A program made the position numbers and the translations under genes. The notes beneath the pieces were generated by a model. The model was not told the DNA's origin, did no database searches, and was given only the letters and a program-made list of their open reading frames with translations. Below are positions 21,723-31,327 of a stretch of DNA of 64,000 bases, piece by piece. The number at the start of each line of letters is the position of its first letter. Within the stretch, counting starts at the first letter, position 1. The stretch is from positions 1 to 64,000 of the forward strand of contig JAMPIV010000279.1 of NCBI GenBank assembly GCA_024509875.1. Reading direction: 5' to 3'. Origin of the DNA: Oreohelix idahoensis (lineage: Eukaryota > Mollusca > Gastropoda > Stylommatophora > Oreohelicidae).

Positions 21723-22317
21723 CCATAGAAACAGTATTTGCCTGTCAACATCTCATCCATAGGTCAACATTTCTTTTCCTCTTCCGCTCATTTTTGTGTG
21801 TGAATAATTTGTTTTATATCCATGTAATATCATTATTATATTCACTTTAAAATATGATTATATAATGTAATGTATGTGTGAATGTACCCACATAATACTG
21901 TACTTTAGAAATGTGAGTCGTGAGAATGTACCCGCATACCAAAAATACAGATTAATTGTAGACGGATTGACCGCATGAGTGAGTGTCGGTATACAGAATT
22001 TATTTATTTTTATTTATTGTTTTATTTATTTTATTTTATTATTACTTTTTTCCCCCATTTACTAGCTTGTTTGTTTCAAAAAAAAAAAAAACCCTACTCA
22101 TTTTTTAATTATGCTTGCATACTGTAAATGAATGCTGTTATGGTAACTTTATAATGTTGCATGCCTTTAAATTAATGCTTAAAGCATCATGTGGGAATGA
22201 AAGGATATAGTATGCAAGATTAATGAGAGTGGAAGGGCAGAATGTTAGACGGGCCTGCGCGCCCAATTCTTTACCCTTCGAAAATAAAGTTCGTTCGTTC
22301 GTTCGTTCGTTCGTTCG
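21723..22317 (+). mobile_element. 595-bp retroposon-like insertion in the LTR
   Basis: The sister LTR gives the empty site ggccctactctaaag. Here tactc is duplicated on both sides (21718-21722 and 22318-22322). The insert ends in a (TTCG)n tail after aaaataaag, a non-LTR/SINE style 3' end. Its last 90 bases (gggcagaatgttagacggg, cctgcgcgcccaattct) match copies at 26131-26205 and more weakly at 27183-27257. There is no coding frame. It is probably a 5'-truncated LINE tail or a SINE of unknown class. Confidence 0.8.
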
Positions 22318-23754
22318 TACTCTAAAGCTTGTCCTGTGATTAACGCCAACCACGTAGTAGACTAAGGATGAGTATCTCAAATGGTCCCTGTCTCTACCAC
22401 TGTGATGGATAAAATAATGAACCCTTTGTAAGTATCCCGTAAACTATGCTCCGCCTGTAGTGTCTTGTATGTGAAATCTTATCACTATAAGAAATGACTG
22501 TGCGATGTTTACTGCGCGGTTAACCGGTAATGTAAAAGGCCACATAAAAGTGTCTTGTATTTACTTCGTTATAGTTACTGGAAACTGTGCAATCTTATAA
22601 ATATAATAATTCTCTGCATGGCGTTTATTGCAACCTGTACTTATTAGTGTGAAATATAATATTATAATAAACGCGACTGGTATTTACAGTGTTATATTTA
22701 TGGAAAATATGTATATATTATCTGAATGAAGTTAAGACATAATAATGATAAAGTACAAAATATATTACACTAACCTTGGTGTCCCTATACGAATTTCACT
22801 GACACAATGTCTTGATTCTTTCTCGTGAAATCTAGAACCCCAAGTCTTGGTTGGCGGAATGGTTTCTCTTACCAATGCCAAGCAATGAATATAGTTGGGT
22901 TATATATCGTCTGGATCGCCTAGGGCGATTTTTCGGGTTCGCTTCCTGTGTCATGTGAAATTTCGTTTGTTTTCCTAAAGTCAGACATTCCGTCCTCAAC
23001 TGTGTAAAATTTCCTGTATTATTTTGCTATGGTCGCTCTCATATTTTGCTTATCCGAGACAACTTGTCTGCGTTCGTCTTTTGAGTGTCTGTGCAGCATT
23101 TAATAGTCTTTACATAATGACATATTCTCCCTCTTTTCATGTTGTCCCTGGCTCAGACACTGCGTCGCCGTTACTCAAATGTTATTGGGTCGGTTCGATG
23201 AGAACCTGCTTAAATTACTCATTGTAATACTGCCTCGCGCTCTGTCCATTATATTCTACGGCTAGCCACAATAATATTGCTTGTAACTTCCTGCCTTTGT
23301 GAAAACGCAACCGAGACGTTGAAGCGATTACCTCAATAATCTGTTGGACTCACTGTCTACTAGTTGCGAAAACATTTCAAGCGAATGTTGTTGCGTTTAA
23401 AGGGGTCACGCCGAGCGTTGTCTATTGTTATGTCAACCTTCCTTGTAAAATTGGTCAATTTTCCTCGACTGATGAAAACGATGTCTATTGTGAACAATGG
23501 GTATTCACCCTTGCATGCTTCTTCATACCTTGAGAAATTTATCAACAAAATATTACCAATAGGTTTTAAGAATTGAAATGCAGACTTAGTCGCGTCCCGT
23601 GACAGATGATAATATTGGTAATACAATTTGATGTGTGATAATTATTATAAAATGATAAATAGGATGTTGCTGCGTGTATTTTGGCCAAGTGATGATATAA
23701 TTATCAGCTTAACAATATGGTTATTGTTAGTATACTGATCTTATAACAGCAATG

Positions 23755-24017
23755 GGGAGCCGCGCTGGTGTAATGGCTTCGGCGTTGTACTGGCGACCAG
23801 GTGTTCATGGTTCAAACCCGGGCGTCAGCGTTTGAAGGAATGTTTCCGACTGGAAATTTGACTGAATAACCTGTGATAAACCCTCTGTGGATGGGAAGGA
23901 GCGAAGCTCCTGACCGGGTTGGAAGGAAAGTCCTCAGGTTCCCCAGCCTCGCAATCACATGACATTGGGCCGAAGGGCTGAAAGCCCAAGTGCCGCTGGT
24001 TAAGAAAAAAAAAAAAA
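23755..24017 (+). mobile_element. tRNA-derived SINE
   Basis: It begins gggagccgcgctggtg with a Pol III A box (tggtgtaatgg, 23766-23776) and a B box (ggttcaaaccc, 23809-23819) at tRNA-like spacing. A roughly 180-bp unrelated body and a poly-A tail follow. A 12-bp target duplication, ataacagcaatg, flanks it at 23743-23754 and 24018-24029. This is a structurally complete SINE, probably moved by a LINE in trans. Confidence 0.93.
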
Positions 24018-24054
24018 ATAACAGCAATGATGATCCCAATAAGCGATTGACTGT

Positions 24055-24310
24055 CATTGTTGTATGATAAGGGAGGAGAAGAAATAGACGATGATGAAAA
24101 TGACTGATGATGGTAGTGGTAGTGTGATAATGATGATGTTAATTATTGGGGTGATGGTAATGATGATGATGGTGATGTGTGATGATGCTGATGATGGTGA
24201 TGTGTGGTGATGCTGATGATGATGATTGTCGCTGTGATGATGTTGATGATGATGATTATGATCATAGGGGTGATGATGATGATGATTATCATAGGGATGA
24301 TGATGAGGTA
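24055..24310. repeat. GAT/TGA-rich trinucleotide tract
   Basis: Imperfect gatgat and tgatgg runs dominate about 250 bases. Short frames here are Asp- or His-rich by composition and are not genes. Confidence 0.85.
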
Positions 24311-25589
24311 TATGTATCTTTGACTGACAAAGCTGACAAAATTCTGCTGATTAAAGGAAGCTACGGTTGTCAAACTTAACGACGAGTGTAAAGGTCGTTT
24401 TCTGTAGCTGTACTTTCTTGTGAGAGCTTCCCATCGTAAGACTAACAGATATTCACGGCAAAACTTAACAGCCCGTCTTACTGTATGCAAAAACCTGCAC
24501 AGATCACAATAAAATAACATTTAAGCTATTCTTTTTATAATTTTTTTAAAGAGGCTATTCGTCTTGGCACGAATTTGACAATATGCCTTTTTATTTAACC
24601 CTCAGCCACGTTAAAAATGTTAAATTTCTCGTAATCTACTTAAATGTGACACCGAATTCGCAGATAAATTTATTTTATTTTTCTTTTCAGCCGCAATTTT
24701 CAACCCGTACCGTAACCCACGACCCCCCACATCATCCCAGAATGCCCAGGTGTGGATGGCGTAATTCTTCCTGCAACATCTAGCTACTTGAGCTGACAAT
24801 GGTCTGATATGAAGTACCACCGCGAGCTATTTGAGTTCTTATCCTTCCAAAACTCCGTCAACAAACAGCACGATAAAGGTCGCACGTGCATGTGGGACGA
24901 ATTCTAATTGTGAGTGAGCTCTGATTGACGACATATCCTTGGAAGTTATGAATTTCCACCCTTCCCTTAATGAAGTTATGCCGTGTGATCTTGGACAATA
25001 GGCCTGCCAGGCCCACTTCCGGCCTGGTCTAGGCATATCCCAGGGAGACGAAATTCATTTCCGAAACTTGAAGGTGGCGCTGATGAAAAGAAATAATGAT
25101 AATAAAACAGAGTAATAAGGAATTTAGCGATTGTGTTTTTATTTGTGAGACGGGTTTGAAATAAAAGGCAAAACCAGGACGAAATAAACAGAAGAGTGGA
25201 AGAAAGTATGAAATATTCGGATTATCAACCAATAGATTTACATAATCAGATAAATTTTCGCGATTTGTTTCAACATTTAACTTAGTCCTTATTTTCGTTC
25301 TCTTTTGTTTTCGTTCTAGTAATCTTGTCGAACATAGAGAATTTGATTTTTCCTTTGTCCTGGTAAGACTCAATGCTTATTTTCGCTTACTAGGCCGTTA
25401 ATTCTAGATAGTCATTCTAATTACTGCACGTAGGAACCGTCCTCTTCATGGAGATGTCAAGAGAAATAAACACTTTTTGTAAGTTCTATCTTCTTATAAC
25501 TGAGGTAGAAGTCGCCTGAATTGTTAATCTTTGAGTTGCTTCAGTCATTTTTAAAAATTCCGATTGTCTTATTTCTCTTTCTTCGTCCA

Positions 25590-25591
<2 letters not shown>
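24311..25591. other. Unassigned intergenic sequence
   Basis: About 1.3 kb without a convincing frame or recognised repeat. Confidence 0.45.
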
Positions 25592-25685
<94 letters not shown>

Positions 25686-25808
25686 CCTCTCTCTTTCACT
25701 CACTCTCTCCCTCTCTTTCTCACTCACTCTCTCTATCTCACTCTCTCACTCACTTTCTCTCACTCACTCTCTCCCTCTCTCTCTTCCACTCACTCTCTCT
25801 CTCCCTCT

Positions 25809-25842
<34 letters not shown>

Positions 25843-25845
25843 AGT
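25592..25845. repeat. (CT)n microsatellite and CT-rich tail
   Basis: A pure CT run covers 25592-25674, followed by interrupted ctctct/cactcact repeats to 25845. The open frames across it encode only Ser/Leu repeats. Confidence 0.97.
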
Positions 25846-26117
25846 CTGTATACACTATTATCTGCGATAACAAAACTGTGACAGGAGTTTTCTTTGTAGG
25901 AAAGTCTGAAAGGGAAGAAACAATCGTATCAGCTTTTCGCTACAAAAAAACCGTGCTTTAAGTTAAAAATGTAAGCAATTTTCTTGTCTTTTGTCCTTGT
26001 AACACGCATTACCTTTACCAGTTTTGTTGTAATGCCCATATCAGAAGCTTTCTGAGAAGCATGTTATGAGAAGAAGAGGACTATTTTGATACATCTGTAG
26101 GATTCCCACTCGCTCTG

Positions 26118-26210
26118 CCAAGATGACAGAGAGAGGAAGGGCAGAATGTAAGACGGGCCTGCGTGCCCAATTCTTAACCCTTTGAGAATGAAGTTTCCTT
26201 GTTCGTTAGT
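26118..26210 (+). mobile_element. Retroposon tail copy (same family as 21.7 kb insert)
   Basis: gaggaagggcagaatgtaag, acgggcctgcg and gcccaattctta match the 3' part of the 21723-22317 insert, including a short diverged gttcgtt tail. The 5' part is missing or diverged. Confidence 0.75.
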
Positions 26211-26639
26211 TCCCCCCCCCCCTCCTTTTTTCAGGCCATTGTTTCAGTTCTTTAAACTCCTTACACTCAAAGGGATCCAGGTTCTTCTGGGGTATGTGTG
26301 TCGTATTTGTATGGTCAGGTAATTTGGGAAGTGGTTGTTCATGATTCACTGCGACTTGACCGTAGTCAAACTGAAGTCGTCTTTGCAATCTCTACAGAGA
26401 AGTGCTTTGCACAAATGCCAACAGACCTGGTCAAATCCGATCCAGTGCATCTGTTCCCACGTTGTGTGATGGTTATGTTGTGGGTTTTATTTTGAAAGAT
26501 TTCTATCATTCCATCGATCCATCTTCTTCTAGATCATCCTTTATTCCTGGTCCCTTCCTTTTTGAAGAATTACTCCCCTGCTGCTTGTTCACAGCAATAT
26601 GCCGTTACGGTATTCAAACCAGAGTGATCTTTGCTTATG
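26211..26639. other. Unassigned sequence
   Basis: A C-tract at 26213-26222, then about 400 bases with no supported feature. Confidence 0.4.
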
Positions 26640-26800
26640 GATGAATCCACAAGGTAAGAGACACAGACACGACAGAGATAACGACATGGAAAGATCTTTA
26701 ACGAATGGAACAGGGCAGGAAGGCTTGGCATCAGTTTGTTGAAGGCCTGTAATCTTTGGAAGCTAAAGAAAAGTGAATTAATAAATGATACTCCTCCAGT
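26640..26800 (+). mobile_element. Degraded LINE ORF2 C-terminal tail
   Basis: Short phrases (catggaaagatctttaacga, ttgttgaaggcctgtaatct) followed by gaattaataaatga resemble the 3' coding end and tail of the LINE remnant at 30790-31200. Stops interrupt it. Confidence 0.45.
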
Positions 26801-27180
26801 CAAGCTGTTTTAAAGATGACTCTGACTTCTTTTTTTTTTTCAAATTGATGATTTCGTGTTATGTTATAATGCAGTTTTATTGTACCTGATAATAATCAGT
26901 GTAAGAGAAGGATGCGCCTCTGAGAGATCTAGTAGAGATCTTTTCATTTTAAATGTTACAGCTTTAACTTTAACTTGAAACATGCAATTACTTCATTGCT
27001 TCTTCTCTCTATCTATCTCTCACTCTCTCTCTATTGTCTATGTTTGTATGTCTTATGTATGCACACATGTACGTATATATGTGTGTGTGTTACATTGCTG
27101 AATGAAATATTAATATTTTCTACTTACTGTTGAAGTTAAGAATGTATTAATTTGTAATCATTTTCACAAATGTGATATTA
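26801..27180. other. Unassigned AT-rich sequence
   Basis: No supported feature beyond short T, TCTA and GTGT runs. Confidence 0.4.
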
Positions 27181-27182
27181 CA

Positions 27183-27257
27183 GGGCAGAAATGTAAAAAA
27201 GCAATAATGCCTATTTCTTTACCTTGTGTTAAATAAGTATTTTGTTCGTTCGTTCAT
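27183..27257 (+). mobile_element. Diverged third copy of the (TTCG)n-tailed retroposon
   Basis: The order gggcagaaatgt, tttctttacc, ttttgttcgttcgttc follows the same pattern as 22231-22317, at low identity. Confidence 0.45.
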
Positions 27258-27296
27258 TTGAACAGAATCCTTACATTTGTAGCACTTAAAGTTGGA

Positions 27297-27389
27297 GATA
27301 GCAACAGATAGAGTGGAGTGATAGCAACAGATAGAGTGGAGTGATAGCAACAGATAGAGTGGAGTGATAGCAACAGATAGAGTGGAGTG
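27297..27389. repeat. 23-bp minisatellite, 4 copies
   Basis: Four nearly identical gatagcaacagatagagtgg units (plus agt). Confidence 0.95.
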
Positions 27390-27548
27390 AAGAGAAATTT
27401 TAAGTATAAAATACCATCCCTAGCCGGTTTCTGGAAGAAGACTATTGTTGCAGTGGTTCTCAACCTCAGTGCTGCCGACTTCATAAAGGTATTCCCCAAT
27501 TTTAGGAGAAGGTGAATGGTGAATGATATAGTGGTGGTTTAGTCGTAC

Positions 27549-27671
27549 ATCCCGTACATATCACGTTCAACCCGCACGTATCACGGTCAACCCGTACGTA
27601 TCACGTTCAACCCGTACATATCACGTTCAACCTGTACATATCACGTTCAACCCGTACATATCACTTCAACC
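27549..27671. repeat. 20-bp minisatellite, about 6 copies
   Basis: The unit is cccgtacatatcacgttcaa with substitutions such as cgtacgtatcac. The last copies are shortened. Confidence 0.93.
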
Positions 27672-27872
27672 CATAGAAATCAAAGATGAAACCTTTCTTA
27701 TACGTAGAATACCACGTTCAACCCCATGCGTGTTATCATTTTCATTACACAGTGTTTTTTTTTTAAACATTCTAGACGATATATTCCAGTTATTATTCTA
27801 GGTTGGTGTTTATTCTAGACTGATATTTTAGCTTTTATTATTGTGGTACTTTACCGTGACTGCATAACATAC

Positions 27873-28949
27873 TGAGGAGAGATTAACCCGCCTAAACTTA
27901 ACTTATTGACGAGAGATTAACCCGCTTAAACATAACATATTGACAATAGATTAACCCGCCTAAACATAACATATTGATTAACCCGTCTAAGCATAACATA
28001 TTGAGGAGAGATTAACCCACCTAAACATAACATATTGAGGAGCGATTAACCCGTATAAACATAACATATTGATGAGAGATTAACTCGCCTAAACATAACA
28101 TGATGAGGAGAGATTAACACACCTAAACATAACATATTGAGGAGACTTTAACTCGCCTAAACATAATATATTGACGAGAGATTAACCCACCTAAACATAA
28201 CATATTGAAGAGAGATTAATGTGACTAAACATAACATATTGACGAGAGTTTAACCCACCTGAACATAACATATTGAGGAAAGATTAACCCGACTAAACAT
28301 AACATATTGACGAGAGATTAACCCGTCTAAACATAACATATTGACGAGAGATTAACCCGCCTAAACATAACCTATTGACGAGAGTTTAACCCGCCTAAAC
28401 ATAACATATTGACTAGAGATTAACCCACCTAAACATAACTTACTGATGAGAGATTAACCCGCCTAAACATAACATAATGGCGAGAGATTAACCCGCCTAA
28501 ACATAACATATTGACGCGAGATTAACCCTCCTAAACATAACACATTGACGAGAGACTAACCTGCCTAAACATAACATATTGAGGAGAGATTAACCCGCCT
28601 AAACATAACATATTGACTAGAGATTAACCCTCCTAAACATAACACATTGACGAGAGATTAACCTGCCTAAACATAACGTATTGGCGAGAGATTAACCCTC
28701 CTAAACATAGCACTTTGACGAGAGATTAACCCTCCTAAACATAACACATTGACGAGAGATTAACCCGCCTAAACATAACCCATTGACGACAGATTAACCT
28801 GCCTAAACATAACATATTGACGAGAGATTAACCCTGCTAAACATAACACATTGACGAGAGATTATCCTGCCTAAACATAACTTAGTGACGAGAGATTAAC
28901 CCTCCCAAACATAACACATTGACGAGAGATTAACCCGCTTAAACATAAC
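27873..28949. repeat. 34-bp minisatellite, about 31 copies
   Basis: The unit is gagagattaacccgcctaaa followed by cataacatattgac. Most copies carry substitutions and a few have small deletions, so this array is older or less homogenised than its neighbours. Confidence 0.97.
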
Positions 28950-29341
28950 AGAAAATAATTACGTTGGATTCTATTTGGCGCATGTTCTGATGACGTCACG
29001 AATTCTCCTGTTTTTATTACATTTATTTTCATGACCTTTTAACGTCAGTGGATCTTCGTAGTCAAACTTATCGTGACTTATGGCCAATGGTCAATGCACA
29101 ATGAAACAATTGAAAGGCGTGCGTGCTTTTACAATGTGTGTTCAATTTAGCTTTCACTGTGCAATAAGCACCGCTTTCGTATTTTCCCAAAATTGCAGTT
29201 GAAAAGATTGCAAGGCGTGCGCGTTCTTTTAATGGGCGTTAAATTTAGTTGTCCAGGTGCAATGCGCACCTTTTCTGTATTTTCCTGAAAAGCACGCGGG
29301 ATGTTTTCATTGTTCTTTACTGAACGTTTCACTAAGACAAC
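28950..29341. other. Spacer between two minisatellites
   Basis: About 390 bases. Its central phrases (attgaaaggcgtgcgtgctt, ttttcccaaaattgcag) recur in altered form at 29195-29290 and again after the next array at 30140-30245. The spacer seems to contain a diverged roughly 100-bp repeat on both sides of the 28/30-bp array. Confidence 0.55.
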
Positions 29342-29950
29342 TAGTAATATTGTGACGAGCAAGTGCAACTAGTAATATGGGGGGACGAGCAAGTACAACT
29401 AGTAATATGGGGGGACGAGCAAGTACAACTAGTAATATGGGGGGACGAGCAAGTACAACTAGTAATATGGGGGGACGAGCAAGTACAACTAGTAATATGG
29501 TGACGAGCAAGTACAACTAGTAATATGGGGGGACGAGCAAGTACAACTAGTAATATGGTGACGAGCAAGTGCAACTAGTAATATGGGGGGACGAGCAAGT
29601 ACAACTAGTAATATGGTGACGAGCAAGTACAACTAGTAATATGGGGGGACGAGCAAGTACAACTAGTAATATGGGGGGACGAGCAAGTACAACTAGTATA
29701 TGGGGGGACGAGCAAGTACAACTAGTAATATGGTGACGAGCAAGTACAACTAGTAATATGGGGGGGACGAGCAAGTACAACTAGTAATATGGTGACGAGC
29801 AAGTACAACTAGTAATATGGGGGGACGAGCAAGTACAACTAGTAATATGGTGACGAGCAAGTACAACTAGTAATATGGGGGGACGAGCAAGTACAACTAG
29901 TAATATTGTGACGAGCAAGTACAACTAGTAATATGGTGACGAGCAAGTAA
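29342..29950. repeat. 28/30-bp minisatellite, about 21 copies
   Basis: Units acgagcaagtacaactagta plus atatgggggg (30 bp) or atatggtg (28 bp) are interspersed. The two length classes differ only in the G run. Open frames across it encode repeated Ser/Cys/Thr and Leu/Val phrases and are by-products. Confidence 0.97.
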
Positions 29951-30364
29951 CTGAGGCCCTCTAGCCGTGGGAACCGTTATCAAATAATTTGTCAAGTAAC
30001 CCGCCAAAACAAGGGTACTATTTCGGCTGCATATCCTGATGACGACATTGACTCTCCTGTAGCCATTTGGTTCCTTTACATTCTATTTCAACTTCATCGC
30101 ATTTTTGTAGACAAACCTATCATTACTTATGGTCAATGCATCATGAAAACAATTTTAGAACCTGCGTGATCTTTTGATGGCCGTTCAATTTAGCTTTTGC
30201 GGTGCATGCGCGCCTTTTCCGTATTTTCCAGAATAGAAGGCGGAATTTTTTCGTTGTTCTTTACAGGGCTTTGCACTTTGATGATTAGTAATATGGAGAT
30301 TATCCTTTTCCTTGTGCGTTAGTTTTCGTGAGACTTGTAACTTCCTTTTCTTGGTACTGTTAAA
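29951..30364. other. Spacer resembling 29100-29340
   Basis: It contains a diverged repeat of the spacer before the array (aatttagcttttgcggtgca, ccttttccgtattttccaga, ttcgttgttctttac). No gene is seen. Confidence 0.55.
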
Positions 30365-30369
30365 GTTAT

Positions 30370-30452
30370 TTCTCTCCCTCTCTCTCTTTCTCTCTTTCTT
30401 TCTCTCTCTCTCTCCTCTCTTTCTCTATCCCTCTCTTTCTCTCTCTCTTTCT
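30370..30452. repeat. CT-rich low-complexity tract
   Basis: Interrupted tctctctttctctc repeats. Confidence 0.9.
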
Positions 30453-30515
30453 ATTTATTTTTCGTGAGCAAAATTATTTTAATTCATTTATTTAGTTTCT
30501 GTTGATTTCTCAAGA

Positions 30516-30743
30516 TTTTAACCTCTTTTGAGCACCTTCGGCGGTACATGTGCCACACTTTGGGAAACACTGGATTAGGTGACTGAAGTACAAACTGATT
30601 CAATATGATAATTTGTGAGTGTTTGAGTGACAGAGTAACTGCGTGGCCCAGAGAATAAGTGGGTGACTTAGCAAGAGTAGTTTAATATAAGAATTAATTA
30701 CAGCATAAATCAAACAGTATTGGAGCGAGCAAACTGTAAATTA
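30516..30743 (+). repeat. 228-bp direct repeat, copy 1
   Basis: It matches 33645-33872 with only a few mismatches. It starts ttttaacctcttttgagcac and contains tttgggaaacactgg, which resembles a hAT terminal sequence. The ends are not TG...CA, so it is not an obvious LTR. Confidence 0.93.
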
Positions 30744-30789
30744 ATGTTGGAAAACTACACATTATATAGAGCGTTAACGGTCATTTTAA

Positions 30790-31256
30790 AAACTTCTTTA
30801 AAGCTTGAAACGTGTGAAGTCTCTTTTCGCAATAGCTAGATACATTTAATAAGTATATTGCATTGAAATGGTAATCCAAGATGACCAATCTGGAACTGAT
30901 GACAATAATTATACAAATGTCAATGGAACAAGACTTGACAAGACGATGCTGGCGATGGATAGGACGCACATTGAAGAAATCTGTTGACAGCAATACAAGA
31001 ACTCCTTGATCTTGAATCTTCAGGGTAAGAGTGATAAAGCGCGACGGAAAAGAACAAGGAAAGAAGAACATGAGAAAGAAATGAGGTGGATGAGGAAGCC
31101 ATGGAAAGACATTAAGCTGAAGGTATGCAACAGGAGGGAGTGGCATGAAATTTTTGAAGGCCTATCGTCCTTGGGGTTACTGAGGTTAATAAATGAATAA
31201 ATTAATAAATAAATGAATTAATAAATGAGTGAATTAATAAATGAATTAATTAATAA
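30790..31256 (+). mobile_element. LINE remnant: ORF2 C-terminus and (AATAAATG)n tail
   Basis: 30890-30990 corresponds to the reverse complement of 61455-61560 (tggaactgatgac, ctggcgatggatagga). The final stretch 31006-31200 is open and ends WHEIFEGLSSLGLLRLINE, like the end of LINE ORF2 proteins. An imperfect aataaatgaatt tail follows. The reverse transcriptase proper is missing. Confidence 0.7.
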
Positions 31257-31327
31257 CACTGGACAACAGCCAAAATGTATCAGAGACAAAAGTAGCTATT
31301 TTTAAGTAAATTGGACATGCTGATCAC

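Larger units (their letters stand above)
13850..23604 (-). mobile_element. Element 2: non-autonomous Gmr1-like LTR retrotransposon
   Basis: LTRs of 2576 bp (left) and 3183 bp (right, carrying a 595-bp insertion) begin TGTCAC and end GTGACA. The 5-bp target duplication gatga is at 13845-13849 and 23605-23609. The minus-strand interior keeps a Gag-like N-terminus, zinc knuckle, PR-like region, integrase zinc finger and GPY/F tail. I find no capsid, integrase core, RT or RNase H. The LTRs are almost identical outside the insertion, so the element moved recently and presumably depended on enzymes from a relative such as element 3. Confidence 0.93.
20422..23604 (-). mobile_element. 5' LTR of element 2 (with nested insertion)
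   Basis: It matches 13850-16425 almost exactly except for a 595-bp insertion at 21723-22317 and about 12 extra bases in the internal 60-bp repeat. It should drive transcription of the minus-strand element. Confidence 0.95.

Noticed and set aside
13850..23604. Tandem duplication of a genomic segment instead of LTRs
   Set aside because: The repeats have TG...CA ends, a 5-bp target duplication, a primer-binding site and retroelement coding sequence between them.
23766..23819. Functional tRNA gene
   Set aside because: Only A and B boxes are kept; the body and poly-A tail with target duplication show a SINE.
25521..25961. Ser/Leu-rich frames of more than 100 codons
   Set aside because: They are translations of the CT microsatellite.
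27873..28949. Possible CRISPR-like array of direct repeats
   Set aside because: The units are contiguous with no unique spacers, and the window is eukaryotic.
29307..29780. Minus-strand frames with repeated Leu/Val and Ser/Cys phrases
   Set aside because: They come from the 28/30-bp minisatellite; there is no start context or conserved product.
27455..30574. A hAT element between cagtggttctcaacct (27455) and tttgggaaacactg (30574)
   Set aside because: The end sequences fit hAT termini, but the 8-bp flanks do not match and the right end also occurs in the 33.7-kb repeat copy.
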